Part shown: positions 50,199-59,625 of the stretch, in pieces
How the letters are laid out: the number at the start of each line of letters is the position of its first letter
Position numbering within the stretch: position 1 is the stretch's first letter
Assembly (NCBI GenBank): GCA_024742665.1
Contig: JANSYA010000016.1
Location: 1-64,000, forward strand
Direction of reading: 5' to 3'
DNA from: a bacterium
GTDB lineage: Bacteria; Spirochaetota; Leptospiria; Leptospirales; Leptonemataceae
DNA length: 64,000 bases
Made by a program: the position numbers and the translations under genes
The notes under the pieces: generated by a model
Databases searched by the model: none
The model's input: the letters and a program-made list of their open reading frames with translations, nothing else
Told to the model about the DNA's origin: nothing

Positions 50199-52424
50199 TC
50201 AGGGCTGCTCGGCCGACCACTCCAAATTCAATCGCTCGCACTTGCGATATAGATTTGTTTCCGAAAAACCGGAGACTGTGTAGAGAAAGGGTGACGTTCC
50301 GGCGACGCCAAAGGCGGCCTCGTTCCGGGGCGCATGCAAATGCTGCATTTCTATAAAAGCCGAAAGCTGCTTGTCCGTGCGATAGACCCGGCCGTCCTGC
50401 CGATACATAAACAGGCGGTAGGCGTCGGCGGCGATTCCGGCCAGGTCGCCTCCTGCGGGAATCGCCATCGTTTCCCAACCGGCATCCAGTTCGAGGTCGT
50501 AGACGTGGAGCGTTTGCAATGGATTCGCCGGCGCAGAGCTGGCGGCATCGGCCAGCACGTACAGGCGATGATTTAGACAGGCGGCTCCATACACGTCTCC
50601 GGCGATGGGGGTCGCATCGTCGGCCACGCTCCAACTACCGGTAGTCGGGGCGGCACCCGCCGCGGAGCTGAATTTATACATCGTTTTGTTCCGCGCCCCG
50701 GCGGATCGGGCTGTGCGGCCGCCGACCACGTATAGACTGTCGTCGCAACTGACTGCGGCATGCTCGAAGATCCCGGTCGGCAAAGACGGGGCTTGCACCC
50801 AGCCTTGCGGGAGGCCCCCGGCCGCATTGAAACTGTTAGAATACACCGCCCGATTCGCTGTACCTCCCGCGAGGTTCTGGCCGCCGGTACACAGAATCGT
50901 ATCTTTGTAAGCCGCACACTCCGCGCCCAGCACGCCGATCGGATACTCGGGCAACGGAGTCCAGGACTGCGAATCATACGGGCTGAAATAGCCTCTCTGT
51001 TTTTCGGAGAAATTTAATTCTGGCGACCCCATTATGACCACCAACGATCCCACCGCGATCAGATTCCCGTTCTCTAATGCGGTCGGAAGGTCGTCTTTAT
51101 TCGAACGCGGACCGTAGTGCCAGTGGAAGTCGCTACAGCGATAGTCGTTGTTGACCGGCCCGAAACCGATTTTTTTATTCTTACTGTCCTGATCGTTGAA
51201 CTGAATATAACGCTCTCTAAAAAAGGCCAGGCCCAGTATATTCGGCGAATCCGCGCCCACGATGCGCAGGGCCGACCGATATTTGTTTTCGCCTGAGAGC
51301 TGCCGCACCAGGTAGTTTCGAGGGCCGAGTTCCACAGACAACGATTGGCGATCGGTCGCGGTCTTCACATTCAAACTGAAAATGGGCAGACTGGCAAATA
51401 TCTCTTGCGAAATGACAAAGATCCTCCCTTCGCTGTTGAATATATTTTCCGTGCCGCAAAGCACTGGCATGGTGCACCCATTGCCGCCGTCGTAATTCAG
51501 GTTCACCCACGCCTGCATCTTATTGAATAGCGCGGCCGAAAGTTCGATGCCGTCGGTGCCTGAATCCAGAATAAAATTTGCGGGGCGGCGGATAATCGAT
51601 TGAGCGGGCTTGCCGGGTTTCTGCCCGCTCATCGTACCCGCGATTGCATACCTGCCGTCAGAATCTGCATTGCTCGTATAGCTGAGGTTCGTAAAAAGAT
51701 ACTCGTTATCGATCGAAAACTTATGCGGATTGCCGAGCTCCAATCTCCCCATTCCGTCGACCAGGCAGATGCCCGCGATATTCGGCAGCCCCGAAGTGAT
51801 GCCGCTTCGCTCCGGAACCCGCGCCCGAAAGCGCTGCCGCCTACCGACGGTCGACCGCTGAGTGCGATAGGCGGGGCCGGCCCCCGGCAGAGTGGACAGG
51901 CTCAACCCAAACAGAGCGCGACCGCCCTGCCGATTGGTTGCATAGACTCCACCGAAGCTGATTTGAGTGGTCGCGTCCCGGAGAGCGAGGCTCCGCGCAA
52001 ATTTACTACCGAGGAAGTTTAACGTGAAACGGCATAATTCAGGAGAGCTAGCGCAGCCGTCGGGTTCGCAATAACCAGGGGTGCCGCACTGGATTCGGGG
52101 GATGCCGGTCGGATTCAAGCAACGCAGGTTCTCTATGCAACCGCAGGCGGCCCCGCACTGAGTCAAAGGCACGAGGACCTGCGGACTCCCTGTGTCGACC
52201 TTCGCTGCCAATTGGATTCCCCCGACCTTAAGATTGATGTCGGCTTGCAATTGCTCGCTGTCCTGCAAGAGGGGCGCGTGGGTAAAGTCCAGGCTGACGG
52301 CCGGGACGGAAAGCTCTGATCCTGCAGCCAACGGATTCGGAAGACTATCCGCTCGTAAAGTACAGCAGATCATCAAGAGCAGAGCGTAACAGGCCAGGCG
52401 AATTCGCATCTTCGAACAATACAC
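50199..52424 (-). CDS. exported pepsin-family (A1) aspartic protease fused to a Kelch-like propeller
   Basis: 741 residues with an AGGTG Shine-Dalgarno before the ATG at 52424; residues 6-26 are a signal peptide. The first catalytic motif, KVDTGSPQVLVP, has Asp77; a Cys-rich segment (eight Cys in residues 90-131) follows, and the second motif, FILDSGTDGIELS, has Asp287. The pepsin C-terminal signature appears as ILGLAFFRERYIQFN...KKIGFGP near 396-422. Both Asp are present with near-pepsin spacing (210). Residues 440-741 carry four to five Kelch-like blades (LYVVGGRTARSAG, ILCTGGQNLAGG, LYVLADAAS). The product is secreted or on the surface. Base composition looks lower in GC than its neighbours, and T7-AA-T7 follows the stop. 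Confidence 0.78.
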   Translation of the reverse strand: MYCSKMRIRLACYALLLMICCTLRADSLPNPLAAGSELSVPAVSLDFTHAPLLQDSEQLQADINLKVGGIQLAAKVDTGSPQVLVPLTQCGAACGCIENLRCLNPTGIPRIQCGTPGYCEPDGCASSPELCRFTLNFLGSKFARSLALRDATTQISFGGVYATNRQGGRALFGLSLSTLPGAGPAYRTQRSTVGRRQRFRARVPERSGITSGLPNIAGICLVDGMGRLELGNPHKFSIDNEYLFTNLSYTSNADSDGRYAIAGTMSGQKPGKPAQSIIRRPANFILDSGTDGIELSAALFNKMQAWVNLNYDGGNGCTMPVLCGTENIFNSEGRIFVISQEIFASLPIFSLNVKTATDRQSLSVELGPRNYLVRQLSGENKYRSALRIVGADSPNILGLAFFRERYIQFNDQDSKNKKIGFGPVNNDYRCSDFHWHYGPRSNKDDLPTALENGNLIAVGSLVVIMGSPELNFSEKQRGYFSPYDSQSWTPLPEYPIGVLGAECAAYKDTILCTGGQNLAGGTANRAVYSNSFNAAGGLPQGWVQAPSLPTGIFEHAAVSCDDSLYVVGGRTARSAGARNKTMYKFSSAAGAAPTTGSWSVADDATPIAGDVYGAACLNHRLYVLADAASSAPANPLQTLHVYDLELDAGWETMAIPAGGDLAGIAADAYRLFMYRQDGRVYRTDKQLSAFIEMQHLHAPRNEAAFGVAGTSPFLYTVSGFSETNLYRKCERLNLEWSAEQP

Positions 52425-52491
52425 GAATCACCTATAACGTCAATGCGTTTGAGTCCCCATCGGCGCCGGGCCATCTGCCGCATATTGACCG

Positions 52492-55400
52492 CTAAAAATT
52501 CACGCCCAGCGAAAACACCCCGCGCCACTTCCGGGGCGGCTCGCCGGTCTTCAAATCGTACGGCGTGGCCCACTCGACTTTCATGACGACTCCGGGAAAC
52601 AAAAACCAGAGCAGATTTTCGAAGTGCACCCCGGCCCCGTACGATAGATACAGATCCCGCGTCGCTCGTGTGCGGCTCTCGTAGGCCTGCCAGTCCTCCG
52701 GACGATCGAAGGCCCCGCCGCCGTCGAAAAACACGACGCCGCGAATCCAGCCGGGCGACCAATCGAAAGGAAAGCCGAAGAGTAAATATTTCACCAGCGG
52801 GAATCGGAATTCCAGATTTCCGAAGAAGGCGTAGCGGCCTTCAAATTCCTGGAAGTCGTAGCCGCGAATCGTGGCGAAGCCCCCCAGGCGAAAGGGATAG
52901 TCGAGAGCGTCCTGACCGCCGTTGCCGCCGGCGAAAGCCCGCGCCGCGAAAACCGAATCCCCCGGGAACCAGTGGTGCAGGCGATAGTCGCCGATCAGAG
53001 AATAGACTTCGCGTTCGTCGCCTCCGGGACGGATCGGTATCGTATAGGCCAATAATAAAGCCTGGCCGTCGAAGGGGCCGTACGGACCGAAGACCGTATT
53101 CGAATAACGCAACGCCAGGCCGGCGCTGTAGTACTTCGTCGAGATGTCTTCCTGGTCGCGCTGACCGGATTCCCGCGGGCGAAACAGAGTTTCTTCTGCG
53201 CCCGCTTCGATTGTCCCGGCGATGCTCGCGAATTTCGAAAGCGGGTACACGGCTCCGCCGTACGCGCCGTAGCTGGACTGGTCGAGCACGCGAAAATTCG
53301 GATCGTACAACACATTGTTCAAATTCAAATCGAAGAAGGTCGCGACGGGAAAGGCTCCCGACTCGCGAAAGCCGCCGACGAAAAAATCCGGGCGATACCG
53401 CAAGTACGAATATCGCAGATCCACCGTCCACTCGGGCGGGCTTTCGCCGTAGCCGGCCAGACCGAATATTTGATGATCGCCCGTGTCGTCGGCCAGACGC
53501 GCGGCGACGAGTCCGGCAATCCGGGTTGCGCCGTCCGCGTCGGTGCCGCCGCCCACGAAAAGATAGGGCACGCCGTCGAAACTCAAAACCGGTTCGTATT
53601 CGCGGCCGATCAGATAATTCCCCTCGAAACTCTCTTCAGAATTTTTGGGGGCCTGTCCCGATTCGTCCGGAGCGTCGGCCCAGGCGAAGGGCGTAAGCGC
53701 GATCGGCATGCGATAAGCGGCCGGATCAAAGCTTCGATCCGCGAGGGGCGGCGTTTCGACCGCCGTAACTTTGAGTTCTTGCAGCGGATCGCTTGCTCCG
53801 GACCCAGGCGCGTCATTCAAGGCGACTCCCGGCGGCAACACCATCATTTCCAGAGCGCCCTCGCTGCGCTCGGTGAATACCAGATATTCTCCGGGCGCGG
53901 GCGGCGGCGGGCGATCAGCCGCAGGCGGAGCGGGCTGCCGTCGCGTTTCGGAATCGCTTTCGAATTCGAATTTGTTTTCGGGCGAAACGATCGTCAACGC
54001 GACGTGTTCGATGCCGGTAATGCTGCGAGTCAGCGCGATCAGGTCTGCGCTTTGAATCAGCCCCGCGTCCTCTTGCCGGTCGTCGCCGATTCCTTCGCCG
54101 CCCAGCGCCCGCGTGAGAGCTGCTCCTGGAATCCGGTACGCGTTGCGCACGCCGGTAAAATCCGAACTGATAATCAAACTGCCGTCGACGCCGGCCCGGG
54201 GATGTCTGGCGCCGCCGGGCAGCGCTGTGATGCGCGTCGGGCTGGATACCGGCGTCTGGCCGGAGCCTGGAATTTGCGCGCGAAAGATGTGGCGATCCGA
54301 ACGCTCTCCCAGCGGCCCGGCCAGCGACGCATCGTCCCGGGATCCCGCACAGTTCGCGCTGTAGTAGACGCCCCGCCCGTCGGCCGCGAAGGCCGGATCC
54401 GTTTCATAGCAGCGATCGTCAGTCAGGCGGAGCAGCCCCGGCGCCAGTTGCTCCGGAGTCTCAAACTTATATTCAGTATCATCTAAGCCCGGCGCGCCGA
54501 GATCCAGAACGTACAGGTCCGCCTGCCCCCGCGCTACGCCGGTGAACACCAGCCGCCGGCCGTCTTTTGCGAATACCGGAAAGTGAATCGCCGAGAAAGG
54601 CGGACGAATCGTGCGAACGATCTTTTCGCTTTCGATGTCGACCAGCAGCAAGGCCGCCCGCCCGGCCCGCCGACCGGCGACCAACAGGCGGCGGCCGTCT
54701 GGAGACCAGCTCACGCGTGTCGTCAGGGGCTGGTAGCTTTCGTAGTCTGAAGAACGCAGGGCCCGTAGAACAATCGTCACGTCGTCGACTTCCGATCGGG
54801 ACACGCCGGGCCCCGGCGCCGCCTTGACCGCAAGCGCCGGAAAGGGGCCGGAGGCCGTCAAATAGGCCAGGCGCCGGCCGTCGGGCGAAAGCACCGGATG
54901 CAAATGAAAGCCCGTGCGGTCGCTGGCGTGATTGTCCGGATGATAACGAAAGCTCGCGACGCGCAGACGCGGATCGTTGCGCGTAAAGTCCGCGCTTTCG
55001 CGATCGATCTGCCGAAAGGCGGGGGCGTAACGCGCGTTTAAGTCGGCGGCGAAGGCGAAATCGAATTCTTCGGGCGTGGTCGCGAAAGCCGTGCGAAAGG
55101 CCGCCCGCAAATCGCCGCCGCCGGTAGCCGCCGCCTCTTTTAAAAAGAATCCGATTCGTTCTTCGCCGAAGCGTCGCGCCAGATACCAGAAGGCCGCCTG
55201 CCCGACTTTATAATGATCGTACGCGCTGCGATGGCGTCCACTCTGCAGCGCGCCGATGCCTGGTAATCGAGCGTGCAGGACCAGGTCGCGCACGTATGTT
55301 TCGGCCTCGGCGTCCCAGCCGACGGTCAAATACTCGGCCATACCTTCGATCATCCAGAGCGGATAGCCCCCGTAAAAAGGACCGGGCAAAATATCGAATT

Positions 55401-55830
55401 GGAAGGCGTGGACTATTTCGTGCGCGAGCACGTGGCGCAGAGCGGCGAAGTCGCCGGTAAAAGGCACGACCACCCGGCGTCTGGAAAAATCCGTAAAGCC
55501 GCCGGTGCCTTCTCCGGGGCTATCGGCGAAAAAATTGCCGGCTGCAAAGTCCTGGTGGCTGGCGAATAAAAACACGGGAATGACCGTGCTCATCCGATGG
55601 CGCAGCACTCGCGAAAGTCGCAAATGGCTTTGCTCGGAATAAAAGGCCGCTCGTTCGGCCACGTCTTCCAGGCCGGCCGGATAGTGGATTCGAAAGTGCA
55701 GGCTATCGAGCACCCGCCACTCCCCGTGATCGACGGAATTGATCTTCCAGTGGGCCGGTCCGCCTCCGGGAATTCGCCCCGGACTCTGAGCGAGCAGCGC
55801 GCCTGCTCCGTCGCTAAAAATCAGCAGCAT
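52492..55830 (-). CDS. metalloprotease / PD40 / Omp85-barrel fusion, outer-membrane protein
   Basis: The frame is open to 56073, but the divergent AsmA-like gene starts at 55946, so the safe start is the ATG at 55830; it trims the front of a signal peptide (YLSLALLMLLIFSDGAGALL), so the true start is uncertain. Order: a gluzincin-type domain with VLAHEIVHAFQFD and EGMAEYLTVG (HEXXH plus Glu), then four PD40/TolB propeller repeats (LSPDGRRLAYL, WSPDGRRLLVAG, FAKDGRRLVFTG, FAADGRGVYYS), then a C-terminal barrel of about 330 residues with Omp85-like RGYDFQEFEGRYAFFGNLEFRFP and VFFDGGGAFD and a terminal Phe. It is probably anchored in the outer membrane as a protease or surface receptor. Confidence 0.75.
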   Translation of the reverse strand: MLLIFSDGAGALLAQSPGRIPGGGPAHWKINSVDHGEWRVLDSLHFRIHYPAGLEDVAERAAFYSEQSHLRLSRVLRHRMSTVIPVFLFASHQDFAAGNFFADSPGEGTGGFTDFSRRRVVVPFTGDFAALRHVLAHEIVHAFQFDILPGPFYGGYPLWMIEGMAEYLTVGWDAEAETYVRDLVLHARLPGIGALQSGRHRSAYDHYKVGQAAFWYLARRFGEERIGFFLKEAAATGGGDLRAAFRTAFATTPEEFDFAFAADLNARYAPAFRQIDRESADFTRNDPRLRVASFRYHPDNHASDRTGFHLHPVLSPDGRRLAYLTASGPFPALAVKAAPGPGVSRSEVDDVTIVLRALRSSDYESYQPLTTRVSWSPDGRRLLVAGRRAGRAALLLVDIESEKIVRTIRPPFSAIHFPVFAKDGRRLVFTGVARGQADLYVLDLGAPGLDDTEYKFETPEQLAPGLLRLTDDRCYETDPAFAADGRGVYYSANCAGSRDDASLAGPLGERSDRHIFRAQIPGSGQTPVSSPTRITALPGGARHPRAGVDGSLIISSDFTGVRNAYRIPGAALTRALGGEGIGDDRQEDAGLIQSADLIALTRSITGIEHVALTIVSPENKFEFESDSETRRQPAPPAADRPPPPAPGEYLVFTERSEGALEMMVLPPGVALNDAPGSGASDPLQELKVTAVETPPLADRSFDPAAYRMPIALTPFAWADAPDESGQAPKNSEESFEGNYLIGREYEPVLSFDGVPYLFVGGGTDADGATRIAGLVAARLADDTGDHQIFGLAGYGESPPEWTVDLRYSYLRYRPDFFVGGFRESGAFPVATFFDLNLNNVLYDPNFRVLDQSSYGAYGGAVYPLSKFASIAGTIEAGAEETLFRPRESGQRDQEDISTKYYSAGLALRYSNTVFGPYGPFDGQALLLAYTIPIRPGGDEREVYSLIGDYRLHHWFPGDSVFAARAFAGGNGGQDALDYPFRLGGFATIRGYDFQEFEGRYAFFGNLEFRFPLVKYLLFGFPFDWSPGWIRGVVFFDGGGAFDRPEDWQAYESRTRATRDLYLSYGAGVHFENLLWFLFPGVVMKVEWATPYDLKTGEPPRKWRGVFSLGVNF

Positions 55831-55945
55831 TAGCAGTGCAAGCGACAGATAGCGCCACCGGCCGCTATGATCGGCCGTGGGAGTCGCCGCGTTTTTTCGC
55901 CGCCGATTGAACTTGACCCGATCGCCCGCCGCAAATCTCTTACGA

Positions 55946-58663
55946 ATGGTGGCGCGCCCGAAAATCAGTACCCAAAAAAATGGCGGCTCGAAACGAGTCC
56001 GCAAGTGGGGTCCGCGCCGATTTCTAATCCTGGCGGGCTCTGCTCTCGTCATCATTCTTACGGCGCCGTACATCCTGGAACGCTGGATCGATTCGAATCT
56101 GGACTACGATCGGATTCGAAAGCAGACCGAAGCGGCCGTTCTGGAGCGAACGGGGCTGCAGTTCAGCAGCCAGGGGCTCCGATTTCACCTGGTCCGCGGT
56201 ATCGTTTTTAACGGTGCCAGATTTATCGAGCCAAAATCCCCGCAGCCAGTTCAGATTCGCCCCGGCGACGTGCGGCGCAGACAAAAGCAGGCGATCCTGG
56301 CGCGCACGGAAAATCTGGCGCTGCGCTTTTCGATTCTAAACTATCTGCGGGGTTTACCGCCGGTGCATACGATCCAGATGGACGCCGGTCGCGTGATCGC
56401 CGGCAACCGTCAGGCCCGGGATTTCTGGAATCTCTTTGAACGCATTCTGAAAGGGCCAGTGCCCGGGGAGCCCGACGATTCCGCAGCCGACAACGAGGGT
56501 GCCGCGCCGCGGGCCGGCGACGCTGCCAGCGGTGGCGAGTCCAGAGCAGAAGCCACCGCGGCTTCGATCGCCGATCCTGGCTATCTGGCTCCGCGCCTGC
56601 GCTTTGTCGCGCGAGACATTCAGGTCCAGAGCAGTCAGGGCATGACCGGCGATCCCGGACGCATTCGCATCGACGTCCAGGCGACCATGCCCGACCCGGC
56701 GGTACCCGACGATCCGGCGAGTTTCGAATTGAACGTGCGTTTGCCCCGGGTCGCCGCCCAGGCCGGTGGCGATCTCGATCCTAACGCGTCCGAGATTGTG
56801 GGCGGTCCTCTGCGCTGTCGGGGGGACTTTCGCCGCGACGGCACCGGTCGCCTGTACTTTACTTTCACCGAAACCCCCCTGACTTTTATTGCGCGAATGT
56901 TAGAAGATTCGCCTCTGGCCCCCCTGCGATTGACGACGCGGGACGCGGGCGCTTCGGCGAAAGCCCCGGGCCTGCGAATTCGCGCGGGCACCATCAGCGG
57001 CGACGGCAGCTTTGACGTATATCCTGGAGCTGAGTCCGGCGCGATCGGCGTCAATTTTTCGGGACGTTATAAAGGCCTGGGCGCGCGGCTGTACTTCGCC
57101 GGCGGCCGACTGCTGGAATTCGAAGAGAACGCCGGCCGGATTCGTTTTAACGGCGGCTTTGAAATCCTGGGCGAGAACAGCCATTTCGAAACGACCCTCA
57201 CGTCGGCACAGGCGGGCGGCCTGGGCTCCAGTCTCTCGTCGGAACAAAACGGTTACAGCATCGAAATTTTGCATCGCGACATTGAAAGCGACGCCAAAAA
57301 CAGAACCGGCAATCGGAACGTTCCCCGCCCCGCCGGCGATCCGGTCTCAAATATTGACGAAGACCGTTTCGCGATCAAAGGTTTTTTGAGCATCGATCGT
57401 AGCGTGCGCCTGGCGGGTTTCGCTCCCGGCGGTCGTGTCGAATTTGATCTATCCCTGGATCGCAACGCCCGCGGCCTGCGCCGTTCTTCCCGCAGACCGC
57501 GCAGTTGGGATCTTAGCGGCAGCATTCGCGGCACCGACCTAAAAATTCGTTTTATGCCGCCGGTCGCCGCCGCGCCCTCGCCCGCCCTGGATTCTACGGC
57601 CGACAACGCGGGCGCCGATGACTCGATCTTATTCAAGCAGGTGCGGATGCAGTGGCGTGCAGCTCAGAATCCAACGCAGCGGCCCGGCGGATCCAATTTC
57701 GAATTCGACGCTCGCGGCGCTTTCGCCGGCGGCGAGACCAGGCTTCAGGCCGAGGGCCGTCTGACGATGCAGCCGACTCCCGATCGCAGCGTGCCGGTCA
57801 GGCTGGTGTCGGACCTGCAGGTGAACGGCGGCATCGAGCGACCGCAAATCGGAGCGGCCCTTGAATTTTTGCGGCGTCGCTATCAAAACGTGCGCCGCCT
57901 GGGGTACGATCCGGAATCGCGCCGCGCCGAAGACGCCGGTCCGCTCTGGAAGAATCAGTTTTTCGAATCGGACTTTTATCGCGCTGTCATCGAAGGCATG
58001 CGCCTGCGGGCGCGCTTAAATATTCGTTCCGCGGCCCCGGCCGGCACGCTGCCGCCGGAGCTGGCCTTTACCGGCCGTGCGGAAAACGGCTACGTGCGCA
58101 TCGAATCCGAAAACGGCCGCAGCGGCTCCCCGGCCGATCCCCTGGAATTCCAGCTGAAATACGAATCGAATCTCCAGGCGCAGCTGCCGCGTCAGGATTT
58201 ACAGCTGCGAGCGCGGGTGCCGGAGAATCGCCTGAGTTTCGAAGCCTTTACCGCCCATTCCGCGGCGCCGGCGGCCATTGACCTGCGCTATCTGATGGGC
58301 GGCGAAGGAATTTTGCCGGGCGATCTAATGCAGCGGACGTACAGTCGCCTGGAAGTAAAAGCCCGGGACATCCGCCTGGGCCGCAATCGCCTGCTCGATA
58401 TTATCCGCCACGAAGCGGGCCTGCCGGGCGAGCAAATCCAGCTGTCGCTTTTGGATATGACCCGTTCGACCGACGGCAGCGAAAGCAGCCTGCGCCTGCG
58501 GGCGAGCGCGCCGGATTTGCTGAACGTCGAGGGCTCCGGCGAAAACCTGGCCGGCATTGGCGGGTCGCTGCGGCTGCGCTTTCGCTATCCCGGCGATCCC
58601 GGCGCGGATCGCAGCCTGCGCTTTCGCATTCGGCCGGACGGCGGCTACGTGCCGGAGCTCTAA
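55946..58663 (+). CDS. AsmA-like envelope protein
   Basis: 905 residues from ATG 55946 (MVARPKISTQKNGG). A basic N-terminus leads to TM helix FLILAGSALVIILTAPYILERW (about 30-50). The long mature region has the AsmA/DUF748 pattern: repeated short beta-strand blocks such as RFHLVRGIVFNGARFIEP, LNYLRGLPPVHTIQMDAGRVIAG, GFLSIDRSVRLAGFAPGGRVEFDLSL and IRLGRNRLLDIIRHEAGLPG. Such AsmA/TamB/YhdP relatives form groove-like bridges that help phospholipids reach the outer membrane (known for the family). It is divergent from the surface fusion protein; the pair may share a control region. Boundaries of repeats were not resolved. Confidence 0.75.
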   Translation: MVARPKISTQKNGGSKRVRKWGPRRFLILAGSALVIILTAPYILERWIDSNLDYDRIRKQTEAAVLERTGLQFSSQGLRFHLVRGIVFNGARFIEPKSPQPVQIRPGDVRRRQKQAILARTENLALRFSILNYLRGLPPVHTIQMDAGRVIAGNRQARDFWNLFERILKGPVPGEPDDSAADNEGAAPRAGDAASGGESRAEATAASIADPGYLAPRLRFVARDIQVQSSQGMTGDPGRIRIDVQATMPDPAVPDDPASFELNVRLPRVAAQAGGDLDPNASEIVGGPLRCRGDFRRDGTGRLYFTFTETPLTFIARMLEDSPLAPLRLTTRDAGASAKAPGLRIRAGTISGDGSFDVYPGAESGAIGVNFSGRYKGLGARLYFAGGRLLEFEENAGRIRFNGGFEILGENSHFETTLTSAQAGGLGSSLSSEQNGYSIEILHRDIESDAKNRTGNRNVPRPAGDPVSNIDEDRFAIKGFLSIDRSVRLAGFAPGGRVEFDLSLDRNARGLRRSSRRPRSWDLSGSIRGTDLKIRFMPPVAAAPSPALDSTADNAGADDSILFKQVRMQWRAAQNPTQRPGGSNFEFDARGAFAGGETRLQAEGRLTMQPTPDRSVPVRLVSDLQVNGGIERPQIGAALEFLRRRYQNVRRLGYDPESRRAEDAGPLWKNQFFESDFYRAVIEGMRLRARLNIRSAAPAGTLPPELAFTGRAENGYVRIESENGRSGSPADPLEFQLKYESNLQAQLPRQDLQLRARVPENRLSFEAFTAHSAAPAAIDLRYLMGGEGILPGDLMQRTYSRLEVKARDIRLGRNRLLDIIRHEAGLPGEQIQLSLLDMTRSTDGSESSLRLRASAPDLLNVEGSGENLAGIGGSLRLRFRYPGDPGADRSLRFRIRPDGGYVPEL

Positions 58664-58746
58664 GTCTTAACTAACAATATTTAGCGCGACATTTCAATAT
58701 CTGAACGCGCTCCTGAATAGAATTATTCCCTGTCCGCTCGCGAATA

Positions 58747-58757
58747 AATCATATTAC
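58747..58757. promoter_or_regulatory. 11-nt half-operator upstream of the first XRE gene
   Basis: AATCATATTAC (58747-58757) is the same sequence, in reverse orientation, as the left arm of the operator at 59431 upstream of the second XRE gene. It lies 107 nt before the ATG at 58865 in an AT-rich stretch. Confidence 0.5.
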
Positions 58758-58864
58758 AGGATTTCGCCGCTTTTTGCAAAGTTTTCCGTTCCAGGGTCGT
58801 GCAGTACCTTGCCAGAAAGTCGATTCCCCTCCATACTGGCGGTGTGCGGGATATCGAAGCCCTC

Positions 58865-59377
58865 ATGAAACGGATCGGCACCTGGCTGAAAGAACTGCGC
58901 GGGCGCAAAGGCGTATCCCAGGCGCAGCTCAGCGATCATATCGCGGCGCGGTACGGCATCCACCTGGAACCCAGTCGCTATTCGCAAATGGAACGCGGCC
59001 AGGAAGGTCCCCCCACGCTCAAAAGCTTTCTGGCGATGGTGGACTATTTCAACGCCGATATCGCCGGACTGCTCAAGGCCGATGACGACCCCGGCCAGAT
59101 CACGGGGTTGGAGTTCTTGTATCAAAACAGCGAACTCGCCGATGAATTATTGCAACTGCGCGACAACTGGGGCGAAGCGGCCGCGGCTCAGTTTCTGATT
59201 CAGGTCAGCCGCAGTGCAAACGAGATCAAGGAACTCGACGCTTCGCCGAAACGTAAAGGCGAGAGCACTCGCGCGGCACGCCCTCCGGCGCCGGCATCGA
59301 AATCTAAAAAATCGCGCGGCGAAATGTCCGCAAAAAAGAATCAGCCCGCGAACAAAAAGAAAGATCGCAAAAAATAA
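58865..59377 (+). CDS. XRE-family helix-turn-helix regulator with Lys-rich tail
   Basis: 170 residues from ATG 58865; a longer frame starting at 58799 adds 22 residues over the promoter. HTH: MKRIGTWLKELRGRKGVSQAQLSDHIAARYGIHLEPSRYSQMERGQEGPP, a canonical XRE fold with the recognition helix near residues 35-45. A central acidic helix region (ITGLEFLYQNSELADELLQ) could bind a ligand or dimerise. The last 50 residues are a Lys/Ser/Ala-rich tail (KSKKSRGEMSAKKNQPAN) likely to touch DNA. It is paralogous to the next gene, and both share an operator-like motif upstream. It probably autoregulates. Confidence 0.82.
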   Translation: MKRIGTWLKELRGRKGVSQAQLSDHIAARYGIHLEPSRYSQMERGQEGPPTLKSFLAMVDYFNADIAGLLKADDDPGQITGLEFLYQNSELADELLQLRDNWGEAAAAQFLIQVSRSANEIKELDASPKRKGESTRAARPPAPASKSKKSRGEMSAKKNQPANKKKDRKK

Positions 59378-59430
59378 AAGCTCCGCGCCCTCGTTTCCGT
59401 CCCAAAATCCTCCGCATTGACCCGGCAAAA

Positions 59431-59462
59431 GTAATATGATTCCCCGGCGCGAATTATATTAC
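59431..59462. promoter_or_regulatory. inverted repeat, candidate XRE operator
   Basis: GTAATATGATTC (59431-59442) and GAATTATATTAC (59451-59462) are reverse complements except at one base, with an 8-nt spacer. The right arm contains TATATT, so it may overlap a -10 element. The left arm also occurs, inverted, at 58747 upstream of the first XRE gene. Confidence 0.65.
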
Positions 59463-59625
59463 GGAGCCATAATTGCATTAGCAATAACTTACCACCGGAT
59501 AACAGTATTAAACCAGAGGCCGTCTGATTTAATGATTTTACATTTCTGAAAAAAAAACTGTACGGGCGCATTGACTTTCGCTGCGACCGCTTGCCGTGCC
59601 AATTCCAGAGGCCGAGAATGACGAC

